Source: Rallus limicola (taxonomy: Eukaryota > Chordata > Aves > Gruiformes > Rallidae). Taken from it: a DNA stretch of 64,000 nucleotides. The position numbers and the translations under genes were made by a program. Numbering within the stretch: the first letter of the stretch is position 1; each line of letters opens with the position of its first letter. Of this stretch, positions 27,126-37,268 are shown one piece after another. The stretch is from assembly GCA_022605955.1 (NCBI GenBank), contig JAKCOZ010000085.1, forward strand, positions 1,364,001-1,428,000, given 5' to 3'. The notes below the pieces were generated by a model that was given only the letters and a program-made list of their open reading frames with translations, was not told the DNA's origin and searched no databases.

Positions 27126-29741
27126 GGGCCGTTCGCTTCTCAAGTTTGACACGTTTTCGTGGCGCCGGCCGCCTTCAAGGCTGCTGAATTATGCATTGTC
27201 TGAAGGGCAAATGACGGGGGCTGCCGAAAGGAGTGTCTGTGCCTGTCAGTGTACACGCAGAGGGGCGCACACGGCTCCTGCTGCTAATGCTTTTCGTGCC
27301 GCTGCCCAGTGGCTGCTGGAACAGAATTGAAATGTGCTGCTGGCACTGACGTGCTCTGTCAGGTGAGTGGTAAGCAAAAGGAGCAAAGAAAGAAGTGGCC
27401 AAGCACTTGACTGACTAGCCTCAGAAACAGCTATAGAGGGCTAACCCAAAAGGAGAAAGGAAAAAAAAGTTGGAAGTTTTGGTCTCTTTGTCTCTTAGCT
27501 TCTCACTGTGAGTTTTAATGAACCAGACTGGTTTTCAAGCTGTTGTGGGCAGGAAGGCTGGGAATTACTAATGTGCCGGGTGTCATTCAGCTATAGTTGT
27601 GTTCTCATTGCAGAAGAAGAGTGGAAGAGCAGAAAAGGAGACAAGGTCAGCTGAGGTTTGTGCCGAAGGTACTGGAGACCCTATTCAGCGTTCCTCTTCT
27701 GCCCTCTTCTCGGAGGCTGTAAGTGACATCCCCTCCTGACCACAGCCAGGCTGCCTGAGTTGTATGGAGACACCTGTTCTTCCTTGGGATTAGCCAAGCC
27801 CAAGAAGCTAGTATCTGGCTAGGAGCGTGGAGTTTTCTCAAAATCAGGGTTTCCGAGCAGCCTGTGCTAGGCATGGCAGCACAGACATCATTTTATTACG
27901 GTAAGTCAGATCAGTCTGGTTTGTTAGCTTTTCCTCTCCACGGCTAGCTTTGCCTGCCCCTTCCTAGGTGCTGTAGTACCCATCTATGGCTAAACTTCCA
28001 CAGAACCCAGGCTGTAAATGTGTACAGAGAAACAGGATTTTCCAAAAACTGTTCATCAGAGACAAGCCAGGCAGTATTTTCTTAGAAGTTTCGTCAAGCA
28101 TTCCAAGCAGAGACATGTATAATTCAGGCACTGACAGGGCCCAATCACAGCCCCCAATTACGCTCAGATTTGTACTCCCAAAGGGGAAACTCTGCTTTCC
28201 TCTCCAGAGCCTGCAGGCAGTCCCCGGGCAGTGGCTGCGCTGGGCAAGGCAGCAGTTACCAAGTCCAGCAACTAGCAAACACCTTTATCACAGCAGACAC
28301 AGCTCAACTCTATTGTGGCTCCCTACGTGCCAGTTAGGAGATCCTGGAGAGGTGGACACAGAATCAGTTTCCATATCAAACCCTTCCCTCCAGTCTCCCC
28401 AAGTCTCTGGGGTGAAGGGTCAGGGTTACAGGGACTGTTCTCCTTTACCACCAAAGCTACCGCTCCAGCTGCAGAACAGGAGCTCTGGCTATTGTGGGGA
28501 TAGCTGCTATCATGGTGCATTTCCATGGGCTCTGAATTTGGCATTTATTCCCATTAGTGAAAGAGAGAGACAGGGTATGGAAGATCATCACTCCCAGCTC
28601 TGATTACATCCCTATTACAGATCATTTTTATTTATCACAGAGGGTAAGCCAGGTGCCCCTCCTCTGGCACAGATCATGTCCTGGTGCTCACAGACCCAGG
28701 ACTGGAGCGACTCCCGCTCCAGCCGCTCCAGCCACTCTGTCTGCAAGAGGAAATCGCTCCTCACCTCCACCTGCTGCGCTCTGCCCTGCACACTGCCCAG
28801 GAGCTGTGCTGGGATGCACCTGAGCAGCAATGTATCCCATAGGAACTAATGTTTCACACCTTTTCCAGGTTTATTAGAGCACAGCACAGACTTGTGTGAC
28901 CTCAGCCACGCAGCACCTCCACAAAGCAGCACTGCTTGGCTTTGCAGATTGGGAAAGGCTGGTTCATTTTACACTATCTGAGTCAGCAGCCTGGGAGCAA
29001 GAGTTCCTTTGCTCCTTCCAGCTCCAGCTCCGGCAAATGCAACACCCGCAGGCTGGCCTGCGGGCTGAGGGCTGACCAGGATGGGAAAGGCAAAGGCCCT
29101 CTCTTAAGGATTTTTTTTCCTTCTATGTTCTGCTGGTCAAAGTTCCCTGGGAAACCAGAGAGATTTCTCCCATCAACAGCAAAATCAGAAAATCTCACCA
29201 GGTTTATCTCTCTATTGCAGGTGCGTGAAATGGAACTGGAAATTATTTTAATCCCCACAAAAGTTCCTACGTTAATTCTGGAAAGGCCCTGCATACAACC
29301 AAAACCTCTGGGGTTTGGCTCCTTTACTTTGTCTACTCTGCAGCATAGACCTGATGGCCTTTAACAACGGCAGAGCCCCGGGGAGCCCTGGCAGGCTCAC
29401 CCCCCTCTGCAGAGCTGCCACACCGGCGTGCAGCCTCATTACCTGTGCGCAGTCCTCAGACATCGTGCCCATAACCTGCGCCTCGCAGCGTTTGTAACGT
29501 GTAGGAAAACCACTCCTGCCTTTTCAGGTGTTTTGCTTTAAAGCCCGTGTACAGTTGAAGGTCTCAATACCTATTAAAATGAATGAGCTTTGCGCTGCAG
29601 CTCGCATGCAGGCAGTTTGTAGCGCTTTGCCTGAATGGGGGCTGCTGGCTCTGACTCTCAAATTCACTGCCGTTTGGGGAACATACAGGAGTTCACAGCC
29701 CCAGAGCGTCAGAGCCTGGGGTCACCCCCCACACAGGGCAC
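27126..29741. other. non-coding DNA downstream of the CpG island
   Basis: Moderate GC content. A plus-strand donor at 27363 (GTGAGT) and an acceptor/donor pair around 27614-27645 could belong to a divergent non-coding transcript. A 205-codon plus-strand open frame at 27986-28603 has no recognisable domain, no strong start context and low-complexity Ser/Pro/Gln composition, so I do not call it a gene. Confidence 0.4.
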
Positions 29742-30318
29742 TGTCGTGGTTTCACCCTCGCTGCCTTCTCCTTAAAGTAAAAGAGCAGGGGAAGAGGGAA
29801 AGGGGGGGGGGGGGCGGGGGGGGAAACAAGGGAAGGGAAAAGGAAGGGGCAAATAACTCCAAAACCAAGAAACTAAGAGGCCCGTGGGTTGGGATAAGGA
29901 TAGTTTACTAAGAGAACAGAAAGATCAAATATAACAATGCCAACAGGACTTTAGAGCAAAAGAATATGAAACTATTGATACTCAATGCAGTTTCTCACCC
30001 AACCACACAACTCAGGCCGCACCACCCAGAGCTGTCCCAGAACCCGACCGTCCCCTCAGAACCTTGCGTCCCGGAACCGCCCCGCTTCTTCCTCCCATCA
30101 GCCCCCCCCCCCCCCCCCCCCCGTTATCCTGGGCAGGACGTAATTGGCATGGAATACTCTCTTTGGCCCATCTGAGTCACCTGTCCTGGCTTTGACTGTC
30201 TGACTGTAACTAGAAACATCAGGGTGTTCTCAGCACTGCTTTCATTTTAACTCCCAAACACAGCATTCCATCTGCTGCTACAAATGAAGTTAACTCTATC
30301 CTGACTGAAACCAGGACA
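29742..30318 (-). repeat. 3' LTR of the 29.7-31.5 kb ERV
   Basis: 577 bp with matched inverted ends: TGTCGTGGTTTCA at the left and TGAAACCAGGACA at the right (TGTCCTGGTTTCA on the minus strand). Internal expansions of G (about 29802-29821) and C (about 30105-30122) runs distinguish it from the right-hand copy. Confidence 0.9.
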
Positions 30319-30439
30319 TTATCCTCCCCTTATTCCATACCATTTACGTCATGAACAGGTCCAACCATTTATTTTGGGTACAACCAATGTTTCAGACACA
30401 CATATATGTATTATTCCCTTCGTCTATGGACCATTCCTC

Positions 30440-30508
30440 TGAGTTTTGTTGAGTAAATGATTTAGTCCATGATCTGAGTTTTGTTGAGTAAATGATTTAG
30501 TCCATGAT
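30440..30508. repeat. 36-bp direct tandem duplication
   Basis: The sequence TCTGAGTTTTGTTGAGTAAA plus the following TGATTTAGTCCATGA occurs twice back to back inside the ERV internal region, just downstream (in viral sense) of the pol remnant. Confidence 0.85.
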
Positions 30509-30842
30509 TTTCAGGCTCCATTCGTTGTAACAGTCTCTCTTGGTGTCAGTATGCACCATTGGATCGTTGCATGCTGCATCTCGGGCTCTCGACCGATGCA
30601 TCTGACATGGTCTATGGTCATAGTCTGTGAATCAAAAGTGTTCATTCTCAAAGGGGAAGAGGAAAAAGTTCTTGTGATGGCAGGTCTTGGTCCCATCATC
30701 GTGGCAGTCTTCCTTCATTGACGTGTATGATTCCGGCTGTAACTCCATTGGTACAGCTCACAACAACATACAGCAATTATAGTAATAATGAATATACAGT
30801 AATGGGTTATTTAGCTCTTATTATAATACGATTTCTACCTTA

Positions 30843-31055
30843 CTAATTACATTGGCTATTCTCCCCTAAAATCAAATCCCTTTGAGGTACACATCGAACT
30901 TCTCCATCCTTCTGCATTACCCACCAAGTAGAACCAGGTCCTTGAGCAAAAACAATTCCCGACATAGGGTTACCTTTACCTGAAGCAGGGATGACCCAAA
31001 CCGTCTTCCCTAATATACTCTTCATGTGCACCACTGGGACTCTGTCTCCTTCCAC
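30843..31055 (-). pseudogene. pol: ERV integrase C-terminal domain remnant
   Basis: A 70-codon minus-strand frame contains a stretch (GSTWWVMQKDGEVRCVPQRD, about residues 42-61) with the layout of the SH3-like C-terminal domain of retroviral integrase: a hydrophobic strand, a Gly-rich turn, and a VP.R.L motif. The catalytic core and all upstream pol are missing, so it cannot be functional. It lies between the two LTRs of the same element. Confidence 0.6.
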
Positions 31056-31081
31056 AGTACATGGAAATTTTGACTGGGCAG

Positions 31082-31519
31082 GCCCGTGGCTTGGGATAAG
31101 GATAGTTTACTAAGAGAACAGAAAAATAAAATATAACAATGCTAACAGGATTTAGAGCAAAAGAATATGAAACTATTGATACACAATGCAGTTACTCACC
31201 CAACCACACAACTCAGGCCGCACCACCCAGAGCCGTCCCGGAACCCGACCGTCCCCCAAGAACCTCGCGTCCCGGCCGCTCGCGTCCCGGAACCGCCCCT
31301 CTTCTTCCTCCCATCAGCCCCCCTTTATCCTGGGCAGGACGTAATTGGCATGGAATACTCTCTTTGGCCCATCTGGGTCACCTGTCCTGGCTTTGACTGT
31401 CTGACTACAACTAAAAACATCAGGGTGTTCTCAGCACTGCTTTCATTGTAACTCCCAAACACAGCATTCCATCCGCTGCTACACATGAAATTAACTCTAT
31501 CCTGACTGAAACCAGGACA
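31082..31519 (-). repeat. truncated 5' LTR of the 29.7-31.5 kb ERV
   Basis: Aligns by eye with 29881-30318 of the left LTR in the same orientation and ends with the same GAAACCAGGACA at 31519. The left 139 bp of the LTR are absent, replaced directly by internal sequence, so the deletion that removed most of the provirus also cut this LTR. Confidence 0.85.
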
Positions 31520-31802
31520 CAGACAAAGGGCTGAGTGATTCACCTGATGAAAATCTGGATGTAAATAATTATCAATACATCAAGGCAAGAAAAAAAGAAG
31601 GAAAAGTTGTGGCCCTTTGCAGGCAGACATGATGCAAAGAGAGCACAGCTCATCATTACAGAGCATCTTGGTCACAAAAGACCAGCAGTTACTGCATTAG
31701 GTATGGGATGATCATGGAACATGTTACCGTAGCTAATATAAAAAGAAATAAACCCAAACAAACAAGATACATGGGCAACGATATGCAGAAGAATATGAGC
31801 TC

Positions 31803-31808
31803 TTTATT
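31803..31808 (-). terminator. poly(A) signal very close to the olfactory receptor stop
   Basis: AATAAA on the minus strand begins 6 nt after the TAA of the receptor gene. If used, it would give an almost UTR-less transcript. It may also be a chance hexamer, with a real signal further downstream. Confidence 0.35.
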
Positions 31809-31813
31809 TCTGC

Positions 31814-32740
31814 TTAGAAACATCCACTCATCAATTTCCACATGGCATCCTTGAGCTCCTGGTTCCTCATGCTGTAGATGAGAGGGTTCACTGCTGGCGA
31901 AAACACTGAGTAAAGAAATGACACGACCAGGTCCAGAAATAGGGAGGAGATGGAGGGGGGCTTCAGGTAGGCAAACATGGCAGTGCTGAGAAAGAGGGAG
32001 ACCACGGCCAGGTGAGGGAGGCAGGTGGGAAAGGCTTTGTGCCATCCCTGCTGCGAGGGGATCCTCAGCACAGCCCTGAAGATCTGCACATAGGACACCA
32101 CAAGGAACACAAAACAGGCAAAATCTAAAAAGACATTGAGCAAAATGACTCCAATTTCCCTGAGGTAGGCATCAGAGGAGGAGATCTTGAGGATCGGGGG
32201 GATTTCACAGAAGAACTGGTCAACAGCATTACCATGGCAGAGGGGCAGGGAAAATGTACTGGCTGTGAGAAGCACAGCATTGAGAAACCCACTGGCCCAG
32301 GCAGCTGCTGCCATGTGGACACAAGCTCTGCTGCCCAGGAGGGTCCCGTAGTGCAGGGGGTGGCAGATGGCAACGTAGCGGTCGTAGGACATGACAGTGA
32401 GGAGACAGAACTCTGTGGCTAGCAAAAATAGAAAGAAAAAGAGTTGAGCCCCACATCCTGTGTAGGAAATGGCCCTGGTGTCCCCCAGGGAATTGGCCAT
32501 GGATTTGGGAACAGTGGTGGAGATGCAGCCAAGGTCAGTGACAGAGAGGTTGAGGAGGAAGAAGTACATGGGGGTGTGGAGGCGCTGGTCACAGGCTATG
32601 GTGAGGATGATGAGGCCGTTGCCCAGCAGAGCAGCCAGGTAGATGCCCAGGAAGAGGCAGAAGTGCAGGAGCTGCAGCTGCTGTGTGTCTGCAAAGGCCA
32701 GGAGGAGGAACTGGCTGATAGAGCTGCTGCTGTTGGACAT
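31814..32740 (-). CDS. olfactory receptor, OR14-like group
   Basis: An intact single-exon 308-residue class A (rhodopsin-like) odorant receptor, expected in the ciliary membrane of olfactory neurons and coupled to G-olf. Family motifs in order: short N-terminus with an N-glycosylation site (NSS, residue 3), GN in helix 1 (LLGNGLII), LHTPMYFFLLNLS in helix 2, the MSYDRYVAICHPLHY signature at the end of helix 3, the conserved extracellular loop 2 cysteines, KAFPTCLPHLAVVSLF in helix 6 (S to P at the usual KAFSTC position), and PLIYSMRN in helix 7. The C-terminal tail is short, as usual. Closest in character to the bird-expanded OR14 (gamma-c) group. The start at 32740 gives the usual length, and a splice acceptor sits just upstream. 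No disabling change is seen. The ligand cannot be inferred. Confidence 0.95.
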   Translation of the reverse strand: MSNSSSSISQFLLLAFADTQQLQLLHFCLFLGIYLAALLGNGLIILTIACDQRLHTPMYFFLLNLSVTDLGCISTTVPKSMANSLGDTRAISYTGCGAQLFFFLFLLATEFCLLTVMSYDRYVAICHPLHYGTLLGSRACVHMAAAAWASGFLNAVLLTASTFSLPLCHGNAVDQFFCEIPPILKISSSDAYLREIGVILLNVFLDFACFVFLVVSYVQIFRAVLRIPSQQGWHKAFPTCLPHLAVVSLFLSTAMFAYLKPPSISSLFLDLVVSFLYSVFSPAVNPLIYSMRNQELKDAMWKLMSGCF

Positions 32741-32763
32741 CTGCTGCCATCAAGTGTGGAGAC
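32741..32763 (-). other. 5' UTR start of the receptor coding exon (splice acceptor)
   Basis: On the minus strand CTTTCTTTCCTTGGACAG precedes a short leader of 23 nt that runs straight into the receptor ATG. Vertebrate olfactory receptors usually have non-coding upstream exons spliced to the coding exon, and this acceptor fits that arrangement. Confidence 0.5.
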
Positions 32764-34499
32764 CTGTCCAAGGAAAGAAAGGCACAGTGAGAATTTAGGG
32801 AACTCTTCTTTTTGGAAAAATTCTTCCAATTCACACTGACTCTCTGTATCCAGGAAGACTTTTGTCAGGTCCCTTTTGGGAGGTCTGCTTTGTGCTGGTT
32901 GGAGCGTGACACTGCTGGGAGCAGGGTCAGCTGTGACTCTCCAGAGCTCAGTCCTGCCTGGCAGCAGTCAGTCAATAGCAGGATGGTGTGATCTCAGACT
33001 GAATCCCCTGTGGATAGCCATTGTGGGAGGCAGCCTGCAGCCCAGCAGGAGCCCCTCAGGATTCCTCAGATGGGCGTCTGGAGTGCGGGCACCAGTGGAC
33101 CTGCCCAGACCCCCAGGTGGGACAGAGGCAGCAAGGACAGGAGGGGAGGGGAAATAGCGAGAAATGCAGCAGCCAAGGCTGAGGGACAGGGACAGACAGA
33201 CAGACATGCAGGGGTTTCTCATGATTTAGCTTGGAGCTGCCAAGGAGAAGAGTCTTCCTGAAATCCCAGAACTCAGGGCTCAGAGTCTGTGCTGGGTGGC
33301 AGAAACCAGGGGGTCACTGTAGAAAGTGTTTGCACTGTGGGGGATGTCAAGGAGGTACCAGATCCCCACTGCCAGGGCATTGCTGGCAGCAGCTCCTTCT
33401 CCCTCCCTGACAATGTCTCTGCTGCCTGCAGCTGTCCCTGCAGCTGCTGCTCTTTGCCCATGTCACCTCCTGCTCTGTGCTCACAGACCTCATCCAACCT
33501 GCCCTGTGCTCAGCTCTTCTCTGCAGACCCCTCCTGGCATCAGGGCTCTGCCCAGGGAACCTCTGTGTGTGCAGGGCTCAGGAGATGCTCTGACAAGTCC
33601 TCATGACCAATGAGTTTGCACTGCCTTCTTTAAAGGTATCAATAAAACCTCACCTCCCACATCTGCACAAGAGCAGAAAATTCTGTTTACCTTTCTCCTC
33701 CAGTGAGTTCTCAGCATTTGTCAGCTCTCTCAGCCTCACAGGTCTCCCCTTGGTGCCTCCAGGCAGTGTCCCCAGCCCTGTGTGCTTGGCAGAGGAGCTG
33801 CTCCTGCCCAGAGCTGTCTCTCTGCAGTGCTGCTGGGTTGTCATAGCTCCCTCCATCCGAGGATACCAGTTCTTCTAGGCTCCCTCCTGGTGTCTCAGGC
33901 CTCATGGGGATCACTCTATGACCTCATCTCTAACATTCCCCATCTCAGCTGGGGAGAAATCCTCCTGTCCAGCAGAGTTGTTTCTCCTGGTCAAACCAGA
34001 GCTGGGCAGCAGAATCACTTTTCCTTGTCTCCCCATGAGACAGGACCCCCAGGCTGGGATAAGGAGGCGACTCTTTCCCCTGTGAAAAGACGGGATTTAG
34101 GGGAGCATTTGGGCATTTCTTGGTGTTTCACAAGAACAAAATCAGGAAAAACAATTCTACAAATCTCTGCTCTGCTTTTGGGGGAAGTGGAAACCACCAT
34201 CCGGAACAGATCATAGATATCAGAATAAATAGAACCTGTCTGCCCTTCTGGGCAAGAGTTTAATGATCATTGCTGTAGCCTAGAACTCCAAGATGAATCC
34301 TTCCCACAGAGCCTCAGATCATCACCAACTGCTCCAGTCTGGGTCACTTGAATGGGGTGCTGTCCTTGAGCAACACACTGCTCCAGCGTGCGTCCTCCAC
34401 AGCCCTGACAGCAAACCTGCTCCAGCACAGGCTGCCTCTGAGGTCACAGCCTCCTTCAGGTGCCTCCACCTGCTCCAGCAGGTGATTTTTCCCATCCTA
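32764..34499. other. upstream region of the olfactory receptor; no gene seen
   Basis: GC-moderate sequence with short overlapping open frames (up to about 144 codons at 33782-34216) and no recognisable domain. It should contain the non-coding 5' exon(s) and promoter of the receptor, which I cannot place. Part of 34293-34499 has CTCCAGC/TGGAGCAG-rich sequence that may be a further diverged repeat. Confidence 0.4.
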
Positions 34500-34850
34500 T
34501 TGCTTGATATCTGAGATAAGAGACCACCCCCCACCTCTCTACACCCACTTGGAGGTTGATGTAGAGAGCAGTAAGGTCTCCCCTCAGCCTCCTTTTCTTA
34601 AGACTAAAAATCCCTTCCCTACTCCTGCTCCTCACACTATTCCTGATCCAGGCCAGGATGCTATGGGCCTTTTTTGCTACCTGGGCACAATGCTGGCTCA
34701 TGTTCAGCTGGCTGTCCACTAACACCCCCAGGTCCTTCTCCTCTAGGGAGCTCTCCAGCCACTCTGACCCAGACCTGCAGCATCCCCTGGGGTTATTGTG
34801 ACCAAAGTGCAGGACCCAGCACTTGGCCTTGTTGAACCCTGTCACTGTTG
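34500..34850 (-). mobile_element. CR1 LINE reverse-transcriptase remnant
   Basis: The minus strand encodes, in one frame, the CR1 ORF2 segment [18 protein letters not shown], then [16 protein letters not shown], then [20 protein letters not shown] and SREGI. It jumps directly to [16 protein letters not shown], which in full-length CR1 lies well downstream. So this copy is 5'-truncated and has also lost an internal segment. Open for about 146 codons but clearly non-functional. Confidence 0.9.
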
Positions 34851-35129
34851 AGGTGGACAAACCACACATACAAGAGGTCTCCTGGTGCACAAGCAAAAAG
34901 AACCCAATTTATTTCTGTATCCTCATTTTTATATGATTCTACTGCCCGTGTCCTTGTGTTAATGGTCTCTCAGGTATATGCTGTCATGCAGTTGGTTGAC
35001 ATGTTTAACTGCACTAACAAGGTTTCTCTCTTGCCAGGTTCCTTTCTCTGCAGTCAGCAAATTCCTTACAATGGTTTACTTCTCTGGATGTCCTACCCTT
35101 CCTCTTTCTCTAGGCTACACTTTAGTATC

Positions 35130-37268
35130 TTCAGGGCCTGCATCCATGAGCCCCTGGTTTCTTTGGCCCTGCTTTCCGAGTCGCTGGTTTCCAGGACACT
35201 GATTTTTCCAGGACACTGGTTTCCCAAGCCCCCAGTTACCCACTACTCCTGTTTCCCGGCAGCCTGGTTTCCTGGGCCCCCCGTTTCCAAGCATCCCAGT
35301 TTCCCATGTACTTAGTTTCCCATAGCCCCTGGTTTCAAATCACCCTGGTGTCTCATGCCCCCAGTTTCCCAGGACCCAGGCTTCCCACACCCCTGGTTTC
35401 CCCTTCACTGAATTTACAGGACCCAGGTTTCCTAGCACCCCGGTTTCCACAACTCCTGGTTTCTCAGGGCTTGGTTTCCTGCCCCACTGGATTTCTGGGG
35501 TACTAATTTTCCAGGACTGTGCCCCCAGTTTGCTGGAACCTCAGTTTCCTGTGCTCCCAGTTTCCTGAGCCCCCCAGTTCCCATGTGACTAGTTTCCCAA
35601 GTCTTCATTTTCCCATGCCCCTTCTCTCCATTCACGCCGGTTTCCCAGCACCCCAGTTTCCATGAGCCCCTGGTTTCCTGGGCCCTGGTTTCCTTGCCAC
35701 CAGTTGCCTGGCACACCGGTTTCACAGCAGCCCAGTTTCCCACGTGCCCATTTTGCCGGCACCCCAGTTTCCTGGCACACCGGTGTCTCCCCACACAGGT
35801 TTCCAGTGCCCCCACTTCCCAGAACACCAGTTTCCTGGCACTCTGGTTTTCCATGTCCCCAGTTTCTTAGCACACTGGGGTCTTGCCACCCTGGTTTCCT
35901 GCACCCCCAGTTTCCTAGCACCCCAGTTTCCTGGAAATCCATTTTCCCACGCACTTTGTTTCCCTGGTTCCTGCACCACTCTTCCCACTCCACTAGTTTC
36001 CCAGCACCCTGGTTTCTCATGCCCGCTTCCCAGGACCCAGGTTTCCCACGCCCCCGGTTTCCTGGGTTACTGAATTTACAGGATCCAGTTTTCCTAGCAT
36101 CCCGGTTTCCACAACCCTTGTTTTCCCAGCACCCCAGTTTCCTGCACCCCCAGTTTCCCAGCACCCCAGTTTCCCAGCAATGCAGTTTCCCACGGCCTCA
36201 GGTTACTGTGCCACTGGTTCCCTGCTCACCTAGTTTCCCATCACCCTGGTTTTTCATGCCCCCAGTTTCCCAGGACGCAGGTTTCCCATGCCCCTGGTTT
36301 CCTGGGTCACTGAATTTACAGGACCCCGGTATCCCAGCACTCCGGTTTCCATGAGCCCCTGCTTTCTTTGGCCCTGTTTAGCTGTGCCGCTGTTTTCCTG
36401 TGGCAATGATTTTTCCTGGACACCAATTTCCTGCTCCCCCATTTGCCCAGCATCCTGGTTTCAAGCGCTCCTGTTTTCAAACGCACCCGCCTTCCCGTGC
36501 CACTGTTTTCCCACGCCCCTAATTTCCCACGCCCCTAATTTCCCACGCCCCCTTTTTTCATTCATGCTGCTTTCCCAGCACCCCAGATTCCATGAGTCCC
36601 TGGTTTCTAGGGCCCTGGTTTCACAGGTCACTGGTTTCCCTAGACACTGATTTTCCAGGACACCGATTCTGTGAGCCCCCAGTAGCCTGGAACGCTGGTT
36701 TCCCAGCACCTCGGTTTACTGTGTGCCCTGTTTGCCAGCACCCTGTTTTCCTGGCACACCAGTGTCTCCTCACCCTGTTTTTCCACCCCCCCTCATTTCC
36801 CTGGCACACCAGTTTCCTGGCAGCCTTGTTTCCTGTGCCCCCAGTTGCCTAGCAACCCGTTTTCCCAAGGCCCTTGTTTCCCACGCCACCAGATTCCTGT
36901 GCCACTGGTTTCCCATCACCCTGGTTCTTCATGTCCTTGGTTTCCCAGGACCCAGGTTTCCCAGGACCCTGGTTTCCCAGATCACTGAATTTACTGGACC
37001 CCTGTTTCCTGGCACCTCGGTTTCCATGAGCACTTGGTTTCTTGGGCCCTGATTTCCTGGGCCACTGGTTCCCAGGACACTGATTTTCCAGGACACTGGT
37101 TTCCTGCACCCCCAGTTGCCTGGCACACCAGGGTCTTGTTACCCTGGTTCCTGTGCCCCAGTTTCCAAGCACCCCAGTTTACCAGCAACCCCATTTCCTG
37201 CACCCCTATTTTTCCGTGCCCCCAGGTTCCCGTGCCACTGGTTTCCTGCACCCCTAGTTTCCTAGCAC
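35130..37268. repeat. 2.1-kb minisatellite with a 16-bp unit
   Basis: Roughly 130 tandem degenerate copies of a 16-bp unit close to CAGCACCCCAGTTTCC. Variant units (for example the TCACTGAATTTACAGG type at about 35406, 36067, 36308 and 36982, and CATGAGCCCCTGGTTTC at about 35145, 35668, 36350, 36592 and 37025) recur in similar order. That indicates higher-order repeats of about 240 to 680 bp. Plus-strand frames of up to 230 codons (Pro/Ser/Phe) and their minus-strand Gly/Trp/Thr/Glu counterparts arise from the repeat and are not genes. Confidence 0.95.

Larger units (their letters stand above)
29742..31519 (-). mobile_element. rearranged avian ERV: LTR, pol remnant, truncated LTR
   Basis: A minus-strand provirus remnant. 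The left (3') LTR is complete. About 763 bp of internal sequence follows, carrying the end of pol. The right (5') LTR is a second, direct-orientation copy of the same LTR lacking its distal third. Just right of the left LTR, the minus strand reads AAGGGGAGGATAA, a polypurine tract in the expected position. Everything between the body of the 5' LTR and the C-terminal part of integrase has been deleted. The termini are of the widespread bird LTR type. Confidence 0.85.

Noticed and set aside
27986..28603. 205-codon plus-strand frame
   Set aside because: Low-complexity composition, weak start context, several shadow frames, no domain.
35130..37260. Several overlapping 'repeat protein' frames (up to 230 codons) with recurring PGFP/FPSTPVS or GNWGC motifs
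   Set aside because: They follow the 16-bp minisatellite in several frames and on both strands. No start context, splice site or constraint supports coding.
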